Shown here: positions 1 through 12,377 of the stretch, in pieces | How the letters are laid out: each line of letters begins with the position of its first letter | How positions within the stretch are numbered: position 1 is the first letter of the stretch | Source: Cryptomeria japonica | Lineage: Eukaryota; Streptophyta; Pinopsida; Cupressales; Cupressaceae | Direction: 5' to 3' | DNA length: 64,000 nucleotides | Assembly (NCBI RefSeq): GCF_030272615.1 | Contig: NC_081405.1 | Location: forward strand, 475,980,008-476,044,007 | Notes under the pieces: generated by a model | The model's input: only the letters and a program-made list of their open reading frames with translations | Database searches by the model: none | Told to the model about the DNA's origin: nothing | Position numbers and translations under genes: made by a program

Positions 1-2
1 TA

Positions 3-3000
3 TACTTTCTGGAAGTTTTTACGGAGGATCACATCAGGATCATTTTGAGCATAGTCCACGGTGACAAGATGTACTTGGAGAGGATGCATGATATCATGCC
101 TTAGGCAATTCATGTAGTCACCGATTTTTGCAACATAGGGGAAGTGCCAACCCTAAGAACGGTAAGCAAAACCGAAATGGCCAAGCTCACCAGTTCAACA
201 AGTGACTCACAGGGTATGATAGTTAATCCTATCAAGGATGATCTAGTGAAATACGCCTGCATGGTGATAGGCTACAGAACATTTTCAGCCAGCAGGATTA
301 ATTATGTATCTGCTATAGTGGTAAATGCCGCCTACCGAATGATTGAAGAGGATGCATCTTTTGACTTATGCACTAGTATGCAGAGGCAACTCCTGTTGAA
401 TCTAAAGGTGATCAAACGGGACAATGCACTGAGGTTTAAGTTTGGACAACTACTGATAGGGTTGTTCTTCTATTTCCAAGGCTACTTTCTTGGTGTAGGA
501 GATGTCCAGTGGTCTCCTGACCAACCGATAACCAAGTAGATTAAGGAAAGCATACTAGCCATTGGAACTAGTTACCTTGAAGTACTGAACAAATATTTTG
601 ATGAGTTTAGAAGAAAGATGAGTCAAAGGGTAAGAATCTCAGGTGATATAGTAAAGAAATACAAAGATGACATCTGTTTCACCATCCAGGTGGATAAATG
701 CTTAATGGAGGTTGTTGAGCCTAGAATGGAGGAAGTGGAGCCAATGGGCTATGGAGTTATGTATGATATGCTGGAAGGGTATGCCTCAACCCTTATTGCC
801 TCGCCTCTTGATCCAAAGGCTAAAAGGACCAAAACCTACTTGGAGAGGATTGCACCTGTTGAAGAACCATTGGTTAAGAAAGGAAAAGAACTGGCAGCAA
901 AGAAAGCCAAAGCAGTGCCTGCAGCATCGACACTGACTACTACTGCAACTCCAAGAGTGACCAAGCGGTCACCTTCAAAGAAGAAACTAGAGGTAACACC
1001 AACAAAAGTCTTTGAAAGGAAAAGGAAGACGAAGACAAATGAACCGGACTCTGAAGAGACTGAGTCTGATGAAAAGCCAAAGAAGGCCAGACAGACAAAG
1101 AAAATGAAGAAGAATGAACCGGCAGCATCTGCACTGGTAAATATTGACATCTCCTCATACAAACCTTTGACACACTTTCAAAGGATAGTTAAGAATATTA
1201 GGAGAAAATTACTTCATGATTTAATACATTATTATGATGATTTTAGTGATGAGGAAAAGGAAGAAGTATTATAGGAAATCATCATTTATTTGTGTAAAAA
1301 TGACCGGTCGCCATCAGAGATTAAATCTCAGACACTAGATTCTTTATTTAAAGCATTAGATAATAAATGGTGCATTGCCATTGAAAAATAACAGGAGAAT
1401 AGGGAGAAAGTCTTTTCACAGTACTTTCCCGACCTCTCAAATTCAGAATTATTTGATGTAAAGGTCTCTTCTTCACAAGGAGAAGAAGACACTGACAGTT
1501 GGAGGGAAGAATTGATGATGTTGAGAAAGACACTCATCAACATATGAATCATGCTGTTGTAGCTCACAAAGCAAAAATGGCCAACCTCCAAGTGGAAAAA
1601 GAACCAGCTATTTCCAAACTGGATGAAGTCTTTGATGAGGAAGGAAACTTGGTTGAAGAACCAACCGACACTATTGATGTCGATGCCCTGGATGTTGAAG
1701 ATGTCAGTCAGGACATACCTTCTAAGGGAACAGAACAAGAACAACAAGCCGAACAGCATGGTGAGCAAGCTAAGGACACACAGGAAGCGGCTTAAGAATA
1801 GGAAGAGGAGAAGAAGAGGAATGAAGATGAGAAAAAGAGAAAAGAGGAAGAGGAGAAATGAAAAGATGAAGAGAAGAAGAAGGAAGAAGAAGAAAGGAAG
1901 AAGAAAGAAGAAGAGGACAAGGACGATAAGAAGAAGCAAGAAGAAGAAAGGAAGAGGAAAGAAGAAGAGGATAAGGAAGAAAAGAGGAAGAAAGAAGAGG
2001 AAGAAAAGAAGAAGATGGAAGAAGAAGAAATGAGGATGAAAGAAGAGGAAGACAAGAAGAAGAAGGAAGAGGAAGAAAAGAAAAAGAAGGAAGAGGAAGA
2101 AAATAAAAAGAAGGAAGAGAAAGAGAAAGAAGAGAAGGAGAGGAAAGAAGAAGACAAGAAAAAGAAAGAGGAGGAAGATAGGAAACAAGAACAGAAGAAA
2201 GAAGTAGAAAAAAGGAAGAAGGAAGTAGACAAGGCAGCGAAAGCAATGGAGAGCACTCAGATGGAGACCCCTAAGGCAACTAGGAGTCAAGCCAAACTAG
2301 CTGACATCTCCAGTCCTATTGATCTCTAGTCTGCAAGTGAGTCAGATCTTATGCAGAGCATCAAGGTTTCCCAAGAGCACCTTGAAATCATATGAAGGAA
2401 AAAGGAGCAAGATATCATTCGAGCGGCTATAGACACCCTTACCAGTTTGATCCCTGGTACCAATCTTCCTGACAATGAAATCATCACTAGCATAGCTCAA
2501 ACTACTGTGTACTGTAGTGGATGATCAGGTGCAGAGCTTGGAAGAAGTAGCTGAGGCCAATGTCAAGAAAGAGCACCAAAAGGCTCTTAACATTGCTCTG
2601 GTGAAAAAGATGAATGAGCTTAGGACTGAACTGCTGAAAGACCAAAAGGACATAAGGAATGCCTTGGATGAGGGAAACTTGCTACTCAGCAAAATCTGTC
2701 AACCTCATCTATTTTGTGATGATGTGCTAGCCAAGAAGCAACAGCTTCAAATGGACTTACAGTCCTACTTGGGCACATTTAAGACACCTTATGATTCCTT
2801 TACAACATATGGGCAAACTGTTCACCGGTTCTAGATCCAGTTAGCCAAAATAGAGCAAGAGATCAGTACACGATCTAAAGATTTGCAGGAGCTACAACTG
2901 GTTTTACTTCCACGTCTGCAAATTCTTCAGAAGTGTTATCTAAACCTGGATGCCTTGATAGTCACACAGGAGCTGAGCACAGTTGATGCCATGGAGGAAC

Positions 3001-3127
3001 ATGTATACTAGATGCAAATAGAAAAAGAAGTGGCCACCTCCTTACTTGAATCCTGGTCGCTATCCATGAAACAATTTTTGCAGGACTATAAATCGGTTTT
3101 TGACAAGTATTATTCATTATTGTCATA
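3..3127 (+). pseudogene. ORF-X copy 1 (element-borne protein of unknown function)
   Basis: This is a broken ORF that already runs at the window edge. Frame 3 carries it to about 1540, frame 2 to about 2510, then frame 3 again to a TAA near 3125. In-frame stops include TAG at 102, 537 and 1272 and TAA at 1389. In order it shows a globular N-terminal part (motifs MVIGYRTFSASRINYVS and LMEVVEPRMEEVEPMGYGV), a basic Lys/Ser/Thr-rich linker around 870-1110, an acidic part, a Glu/Lys helix domain (about 1798-2240) and a C-terminal coiled-coil-like region (2517-3120). The two motifs recur in ORF-X of E2 and E3. I recognise no family, signal peptide or membrane segment. The function is unknown; conservation across three elements argues it was once a working protein. 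Confidence 0.6.
1798..2240 (+). repeat. Almost pure purine tract encoding a Glu/Lys-rich helix domain
   Basis: For about 440 bases the plus strand is almost only A and G, made of irregular gaagaggaa-type units. In frame 2 it encodes a Glu/Lys-rich stretch of roughly 145 residues with Arg, Asp and a few Met. That composition is typical of single alpha-helix or coiled-coil spacers. The matching parts of ORF-X in E2 and E3 are basic and low-complexity but lack this expansion, so it probably grew by slippage in the E1 lineage. Long open frames on the opposite strand here (Phe/Leu-rich or Ser-rich) are composition artefacts. Confidence 0.8.
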
Positions 3128-3485
3128 AACTTTATATATATATGGAAATAGGGTTGTTCAACGGAACTCTGTCATTGTTGGCAAAGGGGGTGAAGTATCT
3201 ATTTTTGGTTTTGAAAATTTTGATCTTCTGATACAGGGGGAGAAGTGTTCTATCTATTTTGAATAGGGAGAAGCTATTTTTGAAATTTTGATATATGTTT
3301 TGATATATGCTATATGCTCTGATGATTATGCTCTGTATGCAAAATTGCTATACATTGTGTTGATTAAGGAATAGTGTATATGCTTAGGGGGAGCAATTTT
3401 GTTAATGGCAAGTTTTTGTTGTAAAACACTTAGATGTCAAAATTTTATTTTCCTAAGTGTTTCCATCAATGTCAAAGGGGGAGAT
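3128..3485 (+). other. E1 3' UTR with a ladder of polypurine tracts
   Basis: Non-coding. GGGGG-containing tracts lie at 3183-3190, 3235-3242 and 3386-3393. The one next to the LTR is 3474-3485 (aaagggggagat), preceded by catcaatgtc. The last is the likely plus-strand priming site because the LTR starts at the next base. Repeated polypurine tracts upstream of the 3' LTR are known from Sirevirus-type copia elements; the same arrangement occurs in C1, C3, E2 and E3. Confidence 0.75.
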
Positions 3486-4645
3486 TGTTGGCATTTTTGA
3501 TGTTTATGTTGTGATTTTCATCGATGGACACACACTTGTATTAAGATCCCCTTTATTTGTATGAACTAGAGCTCAACCGGTATTTGTTCCAACCAGTATG
3601 TTGTATTCTAGTCTATAGACTAATGTTTTTGCAGAATGTGTTTCCTGGTCTGAAGTGGCATATAGATCCCAAGTGGTTCATAGATCTCAATCGGTTCAAG
3701 GGAGCAAAGTGGCACAACACGTTCTTACTAGTCTTCATTTTTATCAAACCGGCAATCGGTATTTTGTATGAACCGGTAATACTTTATGATGAGTTACCAA
3801 CTAGCATTTTGTGATGAGTTACCAACCCATCGATTGATTGACAGTGCCGACACATTGACGGTGCTTTTTGTGTCATGCTACTAAGTATGTCTAGATTCAT
3901 TGAACCTAGGAAATTAAAATGTAATCCTATTGGACCGACATGAAATCAGATTCCTTTAAAAGGACATCATGTCTAGGGTTTTAAGTTGTTGCTGAAAGGG
4001 TTAATATCGTGCTAGGGTTTAAGGTGGATGTTGAGTTGATGTAAGAATGATCTTACCTGAGAAGATCAAGCTATAACTGAGAGAGAGAGTTAGAGAAGAT
4101 TGAAGTAATGCTGGAATGCATTAACTATGAGCAATATTGGATCTAACCAAGTAGTATGTGCTATTAGATAGATCAAACACTTGTTGATTACTCACATCTT
4201 TGACAAGTCTGCAGCCCTTAACTAGGTAGGCCTCAAAGCCTTTGTAAAATCCTCTAATAGGGTGGTTCACTTATGTGAATCTAAAATCCCCTAACAAGGT
4301 AGTCTTTAATCGAACTTATCTCCTAACAGAGATTGAGATTCCTAATAGGATCTATTCTAGTGAAGAACATTGTAAGACCTTAATCGGTTTGGTTTCTATT
4401 CTGTAGATAGTGACTTGTGAGTTCCATCTCACCGTGGTTTTTCCCAGTTGGATTTCCACATCAAATATCTTGTGTTATGGTTGTATTGCTTTTGTGGGTG
4501 AATGCTTTATTTAAATTTTGGTTTGCATGTGTGATAATCGGTCTATCTGTTAAACTGTTCTACCGGTTTATCTTTAGACTGTGTAAGCATTTAAGTATAG
4601 AGATTTTTGGCATACTATTTCACCCCCCCCCCTCTTAGTATTCAT

Positions 4646-4647
<2 letters not shown>
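3486..4647 (+). repeat. E1 3' LTR
   Basis: It begins TGTTGGCATT right after the polypurine tract and ends at ...ttcatca, where a (TA)n run starts. Inside are CCTAACAGG-like repeats (about 4240-4350), the block gtggtttttcccagttgg near 4435, and a C-tract near 4621-4632 close to the 3' end. These also mark the C3 LTR. The right end is approximate because no 5' LTR is available for comparison. Confidence 0.7.

Positions 4648-4710
<63 letters not shown>
4648..4710. repeat. (TA)n microsatellite
   Basis: About 31 perfect TA units directly abut the presumed end of the E1 LTR. They may be the insertion target or a later expansion, and they hide any target-site duplication. Confidence 0.95.
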
Positions 4711-4711
<1 letters not shown>

Positions 4712-5399
4712 CCTTCTATGGTAAAACCCGAACTTTAACAGTTTTATCAAACTGTTTTACTTCAATAACAAAATAGGAGATAACCCTTTTATTTCATTTT
4801 CACTAAGGGCGTATTAAGATTTATTTTCAGATTTTATGGAATGTAAAATATGACAATTTTATTTATCTATAGAATGAGTAATTTTACCGTTTCTACAGAA
4901 TGAACAGAAATGATAGCATTAAAATTATTTTCCCTACTACATTGTATTTCCATATTTTTAACTTAAGAGAAAATGACTATTTTTTTTTTATAGTTGCAAA
5001 TTAATCTTTCTAGTTTAATGGCTTTCTACTTAACATGTAAAAGTAACATAATAATTTTATAGACAGCTATAACTAATATTACCTAAAAATCCATGATTAA
5101 CAACAACAAGATAAAAAGCATTACTGTTTTAAAATAGAATAAAACATCTTATTCCTTTCTAAAATAATATTTGAACAACATAATGCATTTCTTTTTCTTG
5201 CAACTTATACAAAACAGAATTAATCAAATGCACTCTTTTTATTTAAATGATCCATACATCAAATAAAGTACAACTTAACACTTAGTCAATAATAGAGTTT
5301 CTTATCCTTTTACAATATAATTACAATAGAAAACTCTTTCAGTTTTCCTTCTTTTCTTTTTCCTTCTTTTCTTTACAACTAAAAACAATATTACACTTT
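4711..5399. other. AT-rich non-coding stretch
   Basis: I see no coding signal. There is one perfect short hairpin at 4737-4756 (8-bp arms, loop tatc) and several homopolymer T runs. Its origin is unknown. Confidence 0.5.
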
Positions 5400-7367
5400 T
5401 TTTTTTTTGCAACTAAAATAAAATAAGCAAGACCATATCCAAGCTTTCCCTTCCAAGTCCTTTCCCAAAGCAACCTGCAATAAAAAGAATCTTAAGGTTG
5501 TGACCATGGAGGCTCACCTCCCAACCTAGGCTTACTAGAAGCCACCCCGAGCTTGGAGAACCAAGACCTAGACGGGTTACACTCAAGAAATACACAAATA
5601 AGCATGGAAAACTCACAACAAACACATTCCCATCCCAAGGCTAAACATCATCACATAATGTGGTTTTTACATGGGTGGAAGTGGACTAAGTACCTTGAGG
5701 AGAAACTGCAAAATAGTAGATCACAAGCCATCTCATGGCAACCAAGAACACATCACAAGTCCAACTTGACCCAACATCCTTATGACCCCCAAGGTATACA
5801 TGCCATAATATCTCCCCTTATGACCCCCAAATGCATAAACAAAACTATGTAGCAAGGGTCACATAAACAAACCCTTGAGGTCACTCTCTTAAAGAGAGCC
5901 TCTCACTCTAAGGCTATCAAACAACCTTCCACTCCCAAGGCCACTCTACCCTTCTAAGGGTGATATGGCCTCGGATACTCCCAAAACAAATAAAATTCAT
6001 AACCAAAATAAGTGAAAGCTCACATATATTTCTTCACAAATTAAACACAAAGGAAGAAAACAAACTACATTCAAACAATCTTTCAAAGCAAAATCGTAGC
6101 ATGCAGGGAAAAAAATTGAACCAACCTTGAATCTGCCAAGGGTTTACAAGGGATAGTTTGGAGAAGAGAAGCCCAAATCCACACTTCTTTCCTTCAACAC
6201 TTAGCCAAAAACTCTATCCTAAACTTCCAAAATTTCAAGAACTAGCCTCCAAGGATGGAGAGTGGGTGATTAACTTCCTAAGTCTCAATCCCTTGCCTAA
6301 GAAGGCTTCTCTCACTCTTTCCAACCTCTTGGATAGAGTGAGAGCTCTCCTAAAGATGAAATTCTGCCAACTTGGGAAACTCACTTTTTGGGGAGGTTAA
6401 GCAAGTCCTAGGGAGTGGACACATGGCCAAATTTGGCCTTCATCCATAGGTACACCAAATGGCCCACTAAAAATGCTCCTAAACTGACTCTAGGAGTTGG
6501 TTTAACCCTCTTAAAGTCCACCCAAAGTTTACCTACGGGTCAACTCTGAGTTGACCCTCCTAATGGCTCACTATCCTAGGTTTACTTGGGACCTTCAAGG
6601 ATAATTGGAAATATAACATTGGTAAAATAAATTCCTCAAAAAGAGGCATGACAATGCCAACTCAACATGCAACACATGTGTCAAGTGACACTACAAAGTG
6701 AATTCCACATCACAAATACACACATGGCAATTGTCCCTATTGAAATTTATAAATTAAACCAATTGCCAAATTGAACACTCATGTAGGCATGACATCTACA
6801 AATTAAAATACATTTACAAACGAGGGGTTGTCTCTCCAAATAGACAACCCCTGGCTTAACAATCGCACATAGACCTAGGCTTGATTCTCCATAATGTTTC
6901 CATGGTCACATGGATAATTTGTCCTGCATATCTCAATTACGCATTTGTAATTCCCAAATAGCCTCATATAATATTAAACACATAAATAAGAATACAAATC
7001 AGTCACTCTACATACAAATTGACATCATACAAATCAATTTACCATATATCAAAGCAATCCACATAAGCAATTATCATAATCCTCATAAATTTAATCCATT
7101 CATAAGATATGCATCATATTTCTAACATCATAATAAAGTCCTTCAAATCAAATAAATGACATACACCCTCTCAATGTTATCCCATCCTAGAATCATATAA
7201 AATTCTATATTCATAATGTATAGAAATGAAGCATCAATATATCGATGTTATCCAATCCTGGGATCATATAAAGTTCTATATCCATAATGCATAGAAATGA
7301 AACATCCATAATAGTTCCAACATGAAAATCACTAAAATGCTAGGACGGGTCGGGGTAGGGCCTCACA
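5400..7367 (-). repeat. Possible old LTR in minus orientation (weak)
   Basis: No ORF here looks real. On the minus strand the block starts at 7367 with tgtgaggccctaccccg, which resembles the TGT-start of plant gypsy LTRs, and it abuts the truncated protease relic at 7399. I could not find a convincing left end or target duplication, so the extent is a guess. It holds two clean hairpins: 6824-6851 (10-bp arms, ggggttgtct) and 6537-6557 (9-bp arms, gggtcaact). Confidence 0.3.
7171..7306. repeat. Two tandem copies of a 71-bp unit
   Basis: Copy 1 starts at 7171 (tcaatgttatcccatcct) and copy 2 at 7242 (tcgatgttatccaatcct). Both run on through matching aatcatataaa and atagaaatga segments. Most differences are transitions. 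Confidence 0.8.
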
Positions 7368-7398
7368 CACTATGAAGATCAAAGATAAAATCTCATGA

Positions 7399-7765
7399 AG
7401 GGTGCTCATTGATCCACTGTGTATGGTGAATGTGATTATTGAAGAATATATTTATTCATAAATATGATGTTATTATTAAGGTGTATGATGGTTTTTGTAG
7501 CCCTACTATTGGTTCTATCACCCTTCCCAATGAGGTTGGTACTAAGTGCTTATCTCTCACCTTTGTTATTATTCCTACATTGGATCAATTTTGTGTGAAG
7601 GTGGGGCATCCTTGACTCTCTTCCATGAAAGCTATCCCTTCTACAATTCATAAATGTTTGAAATTCCCTCATAATGACACTATTATAACAATTAATCATA
7701 GCTTTTACCAACCCACTATGAATCATTGAAATTTTACTCTTGATTACTTTGTCTCTTATCCATGA
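7399..7765 (+). pseudogene. Gypsy-type aspartic protease remnant (relic Y)
   Basis: Frame 1 from 7399 reads VLIDPLCMVNVI, which fits the protease active-site segment with the catalytic Asp kept but the following Gly-type positions changed. After a frameshift near 7445-7460, frame 2 gives IKVYDGFCSPTIGSITLP and later AIPSTIHKCLKFPHND. That layout matches the protease in T ([16 protein letters not shown] near 62614-62661). One in-frame TGA falls where the family normally has Trp. Upstream gag is absent, apparently cut at 7367. No reverse transcriptase follows. Confidence 0.65.
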
Positions 7766-8340
7766 AACATAAATTGTGTTAAAGGTCTACAAGTCTTGTG
7801 TCCTTTTACTTTTCAAGCCTTGTGTGTTCCTGCATTGTGAACTTCAATGTTCACTTTGATGATCTAATTCCCAAGTCATCACATTTATGCGTTTTCAAAC
7901 CAAGTCGCTGGTCCCTCAAATTTCTTAAGCATGTCGTGGAGTTATAAGTTTCTATAAGTTCCCAATTGATCGACTTGTCTCCTTAGTCTGTTTGTCTTGG
8001 TTGCTTGGGCCAAAGTTATTGAAAGCCCAAGTTTTGATTGTTGGTTCTGAAGTTCTAATTTCTTATGATCAAGCAATTTGTGAGTGTTGCCTAGGTTTTT
8101 CAGGTGTAGCCACCTTGTAAAGTAATATGTATGGACTAACCTTGATTTCTCTTTTAAACAAGGACATACAAATTAAAAGACCGATTTTGAGGGGTGAAGT
8201 AAATGTAGCATTAAATGCACGTGAAGTCTAAATAAGTACACGGGTGGGGTGGTGAAGGACTTTTGAACCTATAGATCATTTTTCAGTTGTTTTTTCATGC
8301 AATATTTTATTTCAATAGTCCATGCACATGTATATTGGAA
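7766..8340. other. Non-coding spacer in relic Y
   Basis: No frame stays open and no repeat boundary is evident. It lies between the protease remnant and the first part of ORF-Y; it could be a degraded 3' region of the same element. Confidence 0.4.
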
Positions 8341-8896
8341 TTCAAAATCATTGGGATGACATAAGGGATACTAAAATTGAACACATTGAGGTTGAGAAGT
8401 TTTTGGAACAACTTAAGTGAGGTGATAGAACCACTTACAAGACAAAATTCTTCAGAGTGGCTTAGCGCATGAGGGAGGTTTCTCATCTACTATATTTTGT
8501 GTTGATTTAGTAATTGCATGCTCAAAAATATATAATTTGGTGAGTCAAGAAATCTGAGCTAAAGATGGAACAATGATTGCGAGAATCACCCCTGAGAGCA
8601 TTTCATGCGTGTTGTGTATTCTAGAAAAGGAAGCTCCTGAAGAAATGTCTGTGATTGTGGGAGAGGAATATTTCAAAGCTCACAAGGATTGGCGCAATAA
8701 TTCTATAGTCCAATCTTGGTTGAAGTTCAAAAGAGGAGGTAAGTCTTAATTGCCCACCAATCTTAGAAGAATGCATTTTAAGGAAGGAATTTCAAACATT
8801 ATTGATTTGTTGCACCGTGTTGTGGGAAGTGTCTTGCTCAGACACTTTTGAATTCTGGATGTGTCATTTTATCTTGTTCATCTGTAGCTAGAAGAA
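8341..8896 (+). pseudogene. ORF-Y, part 1 (degraded)
   Basis: Short open pieces with many stops, for example EYFKAHKDWRNNSIVQSWLK around 8669-8730. The 5 bp before the E2 insertion (aagaa, 8892-8896) nearly match the 5 bp after it (aataa, 22564-22568), so this sequence continues at 22564. I assign it to ORF-Y by continuity, not by homology; the call is weak. No domain is recognised. Confidence 0.35.
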
Positions 8897-9820
8897 TGTT
8901 GGAATCCAAGAACACTGTGAGGGGGGGGGGGGTGAATTAGTGTTCTACCAGAACAATCAATTTTAACCTTATTAAAACATGCATAAACCAACCAGTATAC
9001 TGGTACATATAAATTTTAAAGAAGTAAAGCAACCAATAAACCAATCACACAAATGAATACCATAACACAAAGAATTATACGTGAAAAACCTCAAAGAGGA
9101 AAAACCATGATGGGATTTGTGACCCACAATATCAATCCACTGGCCATATGAAGAGATATTACAAAATATAGGGGCTTGCACTTGCAGGAAGGCTTACAAC
9201 CTAGAGCACATTGCTCAATCAAAAAAGGAGTCTCATTGACTACAGACAAATCCTGAGAAATGATTGAAGTGCAAAGATAGCGTCTTCTATTCCTGAATAC
9301 AGTTCTGGTTAAGCTTTGTCTATTCTGGTCTGAAACCCTAAACCCTTACCAGAATACCCTCTTACATAAATATCCTCACTTACATGATCTCTCTCATATA
9401 TTTCGCATCTCCTTTATTATTTCCTCATACATACATATATATTACAAAATGATCTAATCAACTGACCTATATACCCTTTACAAATTATCATGCCTTATGT
9501 CAGCTTACAAAGGTAATTACAATATGAATAAACATGTCGACTCAATAACATAAGTACATGAATATCAAAACAATTGCCGATGTCAGATCTGCCAAATGAT
9601 GTTGGCCTCCAATACCAATAACCTGATTATAAACCATATCATCTTGCAATACTGATAACCAAATAAATCCATCCAACCTACCAGTGTCGGTGCTGGTGTT
9701 GATGCTCGTGAAGTGTCTGCCGGTACACAACTAAACCAAAATATGAAGCTGGAACATGATGCCATGTTTCCATCAATGATAACATATTGAAACCAACCAA
9801 TTGAGTGTCAATTACCAACA
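8897..9820 (-). repeat. E2 3' LTR
   Basis: On the minus strand it starts TGTTGGTAATTGACAC at 9820 and ends ...GGATTCCAACA at 8897, giving TGTTGG/CCAACA termini. It is about 924 bp against about 860 bp for the 5' LTR. The excess includes a G12-13 tract (8919-8932) and about 30 bp near 9573-9605. It shares the gagcagtg / gctctagg / gttggcc block with other LTRs in the window in degraded form. Confidence 0.85.
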
Positions 9821-10005
9821 ATCTCCCCCTTTGCAATTGATGATAACACTCATGTGAAAAATGATCATGGTTTCCATTTGTCAGTTTCATCCTGAGCCTG
9901 CTCCCCCTGAGTTGAATATCCATATGAACAAAATACTCCATACCTCAAAATCTCTTGAATATCCTAAATATTTTTCACCTATACTCCCCCTTTGAAATCA
10001 ATGTC
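9821..10005 (-). other. E2 polypurine tract and upstream ladder
   Basis: On the minus strand caaagggggagat (plus 9821-9833) touches the 3' LTR. Further GGGGGAG-type tracts lie near plus 9900-9910 and 9984-9995. Confidence 0.8.
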
Positions 10006-10128
10006 ATCTAAAAATACCAAAAATCCGAAAACCGGGATGAAAAATGAAAGACTGTACAATGAATGTCCCAAAATACCTTACCGAAGCTAAACATATTTGA
10101 AAATTTCTACATAGGCCTTCTCCAAAAG

Positions 10129-12372
10129 TTATAGATAAGTATCCCAACCAGATTTGAAAGTGTCAAAAATAGATACAAGTCCATTTAGCATATGGGCATA
10201 TGAGTCTTTCTCATTTAGCTCTACTGGTGTAAGCTTACCAACCATATCTATAGACTCCTTCTTATGTACAGTTAATGAATCCAACCTAGGACTCACCAAT
10301 CCTCTAAGACTTTTGGCTCTCCTTATGATTTTATCTTTTTCCCTCTCAAGAGCTAAAACTTGAGCTTCTAAAACCAAAATTGACCATCTATAGATGTAGT
10401 TAATGAATGTGAACCATCAAAAGAATTGACTATACCTACAATCTCCTCCTGAATATCCTTAATCCTTTTATCTGTCTCAGCTATAAGTAAACCTGTGTTA
10501 CAACATACTCTATAAATATTAGTACACTGCCTCAATGCATTATCAATCAATTTCAACTTATTATTAATCTCCTTCCTATCCAACTCAATCATTTGATCAA
10601 ATGTAGCTCTCTTAGCCTATGTAAACCTTTCCAATGCCTATCGATTTGATATCTACTGTAAAGACTGAAAGTCCTTTGAAATGTGCTCAGTGATTATCTT
10701 AAGCTTACAAGATGGGCTCGCTTCATTGTCAAATTTGCACTCTGGGACAAGTCTATGCAAAACAGTGATAGACTGATCAATAACTCCTTTATCCATAGAT
10801 CCTTCCTTCATCATTTTCTATGTAGCCATCATCATGAGTTCAGTAGAACTCATCTCGGTAATGCTTTTCTTTTCAACCTGCGAGGTGTCAATTGACAACA
10901 ATGATTGGCTCTCTACCGGTTCCCTGTCGAATTCCCTTTTCTCCTCCTCTGATGGTTTATCTTTTATAGCTTCCTCACTTGCACCGGTGGCTTTGCCACT
11001 TGGTGCAGTCTTAGTAATTGTTGGGTCCTCCCTAGGAACTATGACCTCATCCTATACATTTTGATCCGTAGGACTATTGTCCTCAACATTAGTAACCTGT
11101 ACATTTGCAACCTTTACACTCTCTGATTCTACTAGTATCTCAACATTTGCTTGGAAATTAGTTTCTACTAGGGGCTCAATATCCACTATCTTAGTATTTT
11201 TCAACTTTGAGGGTGAAGTACCCACAATACCTTTACCTTTCCCTTCAACCGGGATGTATGTAGTATCTGTCTTAGGTTTCGATGAAGTATAAAAACCACG
11301 GTTTTCTGAAAAGAATTTGACCCATGCCTTGTGGGTCTCTTTGACTATCTCATTGACCCTACCTAACATAAGAGTAATTATTCTGTGCTTACTATGAAAT
11401 ATTTTCTTGTCTGCAATCTCAAGTGTCCTATCCATTTCCCCTGGAGTAATGGAAACACAAAATAGATAAAAACTCCTGAATCTTTATATGCCTATCCTTT
11501 TCCATTGCTGATAATCTTCTAGCATCTACTATGTCATATAACTGTGCCGGTATTTGATTTTCAATTTCTAACAAGGCTTTCTTATATATATCCAAATACA
11601 ACAAAATTGATTCCTCTACTTCAGTTTGTTCATCATTATCCAAATGCTTATAATAAAATTGCACATTCTTTATCATACCATCTTTGGTAATTTCATCAAC
11701 TAACTCTGCACAAGTCTCTGGTGGAATAATAATTACATTAATAGATATAAGTGCCAAATCAGTGTCATCCTTCTTCTTTCTTCTTCCAATACCGGATGGG
11801 GCAGAAGGTGTTTCTTTAGGAGCTAGTTTCTATCCTGGTACCCTGATAGTAACTTTCCTAACCAGTTGCTTCTTTGCTTTCACCTTAGTCTCTTCACTTT
11901 TCTTCCTCAATACCCTTTTGAATGCTAAGGGTGTGTCATCATTAGATCCATATTCTACTGCAATTGGCTTAATGAATATTTCTAGTTCTTTCCTCTTCCT
12001 TCCTTTCTCCAGAACAACATCAATTAATGCTTTGATGTCTTGTGAAACCTTTTCAACAAATTTACTTTCCTTTCCCTTCTGCTACTCCCTCTTCTCTGGG
12101 TGAACTCAGTTTCAATCTCTTTCTTCTTCTGCTTAGCAGTACCAAAGGTTTTTACAGTTTTATCGATAGGTGCATCAATTAGCATCTGTGCATAAGCATC
12201 TAGAATATGTGCATAAACTTCATAACCCATTTCCTCAATCCAAATCTTCTGGGGCTTTACAACTTCCATCAAAGTTTCATCTTTCTTGACCATGAAGAAT
12301 ATTTCAGTTGAGTACTTCTCAACAATGTTCTTTGGAGCCCTCTCCCTAGAATTAATAGCCTTCTGAAATGCT
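10129..12372 (-). pseudogene. ORF-X copy 2 (E2), C-terminal part
   Basis: This runs leftwards from the E3 insertion point at 12372. In order it shows the LMEVVKPQKIWIEEMGYEV segment, a basic linker, EESILLYLDIYKKALLEI around 11590-11650, a low-complexity region and a C-terminal coiled-coil-like region ending near 10129. All parts have counterparts in ORF-X of E3 in the same order. Several stops and frameshifts make it a pseudogene. Its N-terminal part lies at 19275-20174 beyond E3. A Met start apparent at the junction (MPT...) comes from E3 LTR sequence and is not a real start. Confidence 0.65.
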
Positions 12373-12377
12373 TTAAA

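Larger units (their letters stand above)
1..4647 (+). mobile_element. E1: non-autonomous LTR retrotransposon carrying ORF-X, 5' end outside window
   Basis: The window opens inside the internal region of this element. It holds a long broken ORF (ORF-X), a 3' UTR with several GGGGGAG tracts, a polypurine tract directly followed by TGTTGGCATT, and one 3' LTR ending near a (TA)n run. I see no protease, integrase, reverse transcriptase or RNase H between position 1 and the LTR, so it is read as non-autonomous unless pol lies upstream of the window. Its ORF is homologous to those in E2 and E3, but its LTR looks more like that of copia C3. The 5' LTR, primer site and left target duplication cannot be seen. 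Confidence 0.75.

Noticed and set aside
1328-2290. Long minus-strand ORF rich in Phe and Leu, looking like a membrane protein
   Set aside because: It is the reverse complement of the purine tract; two other minus frames are equally open but Ser-rich. Composition artefact.
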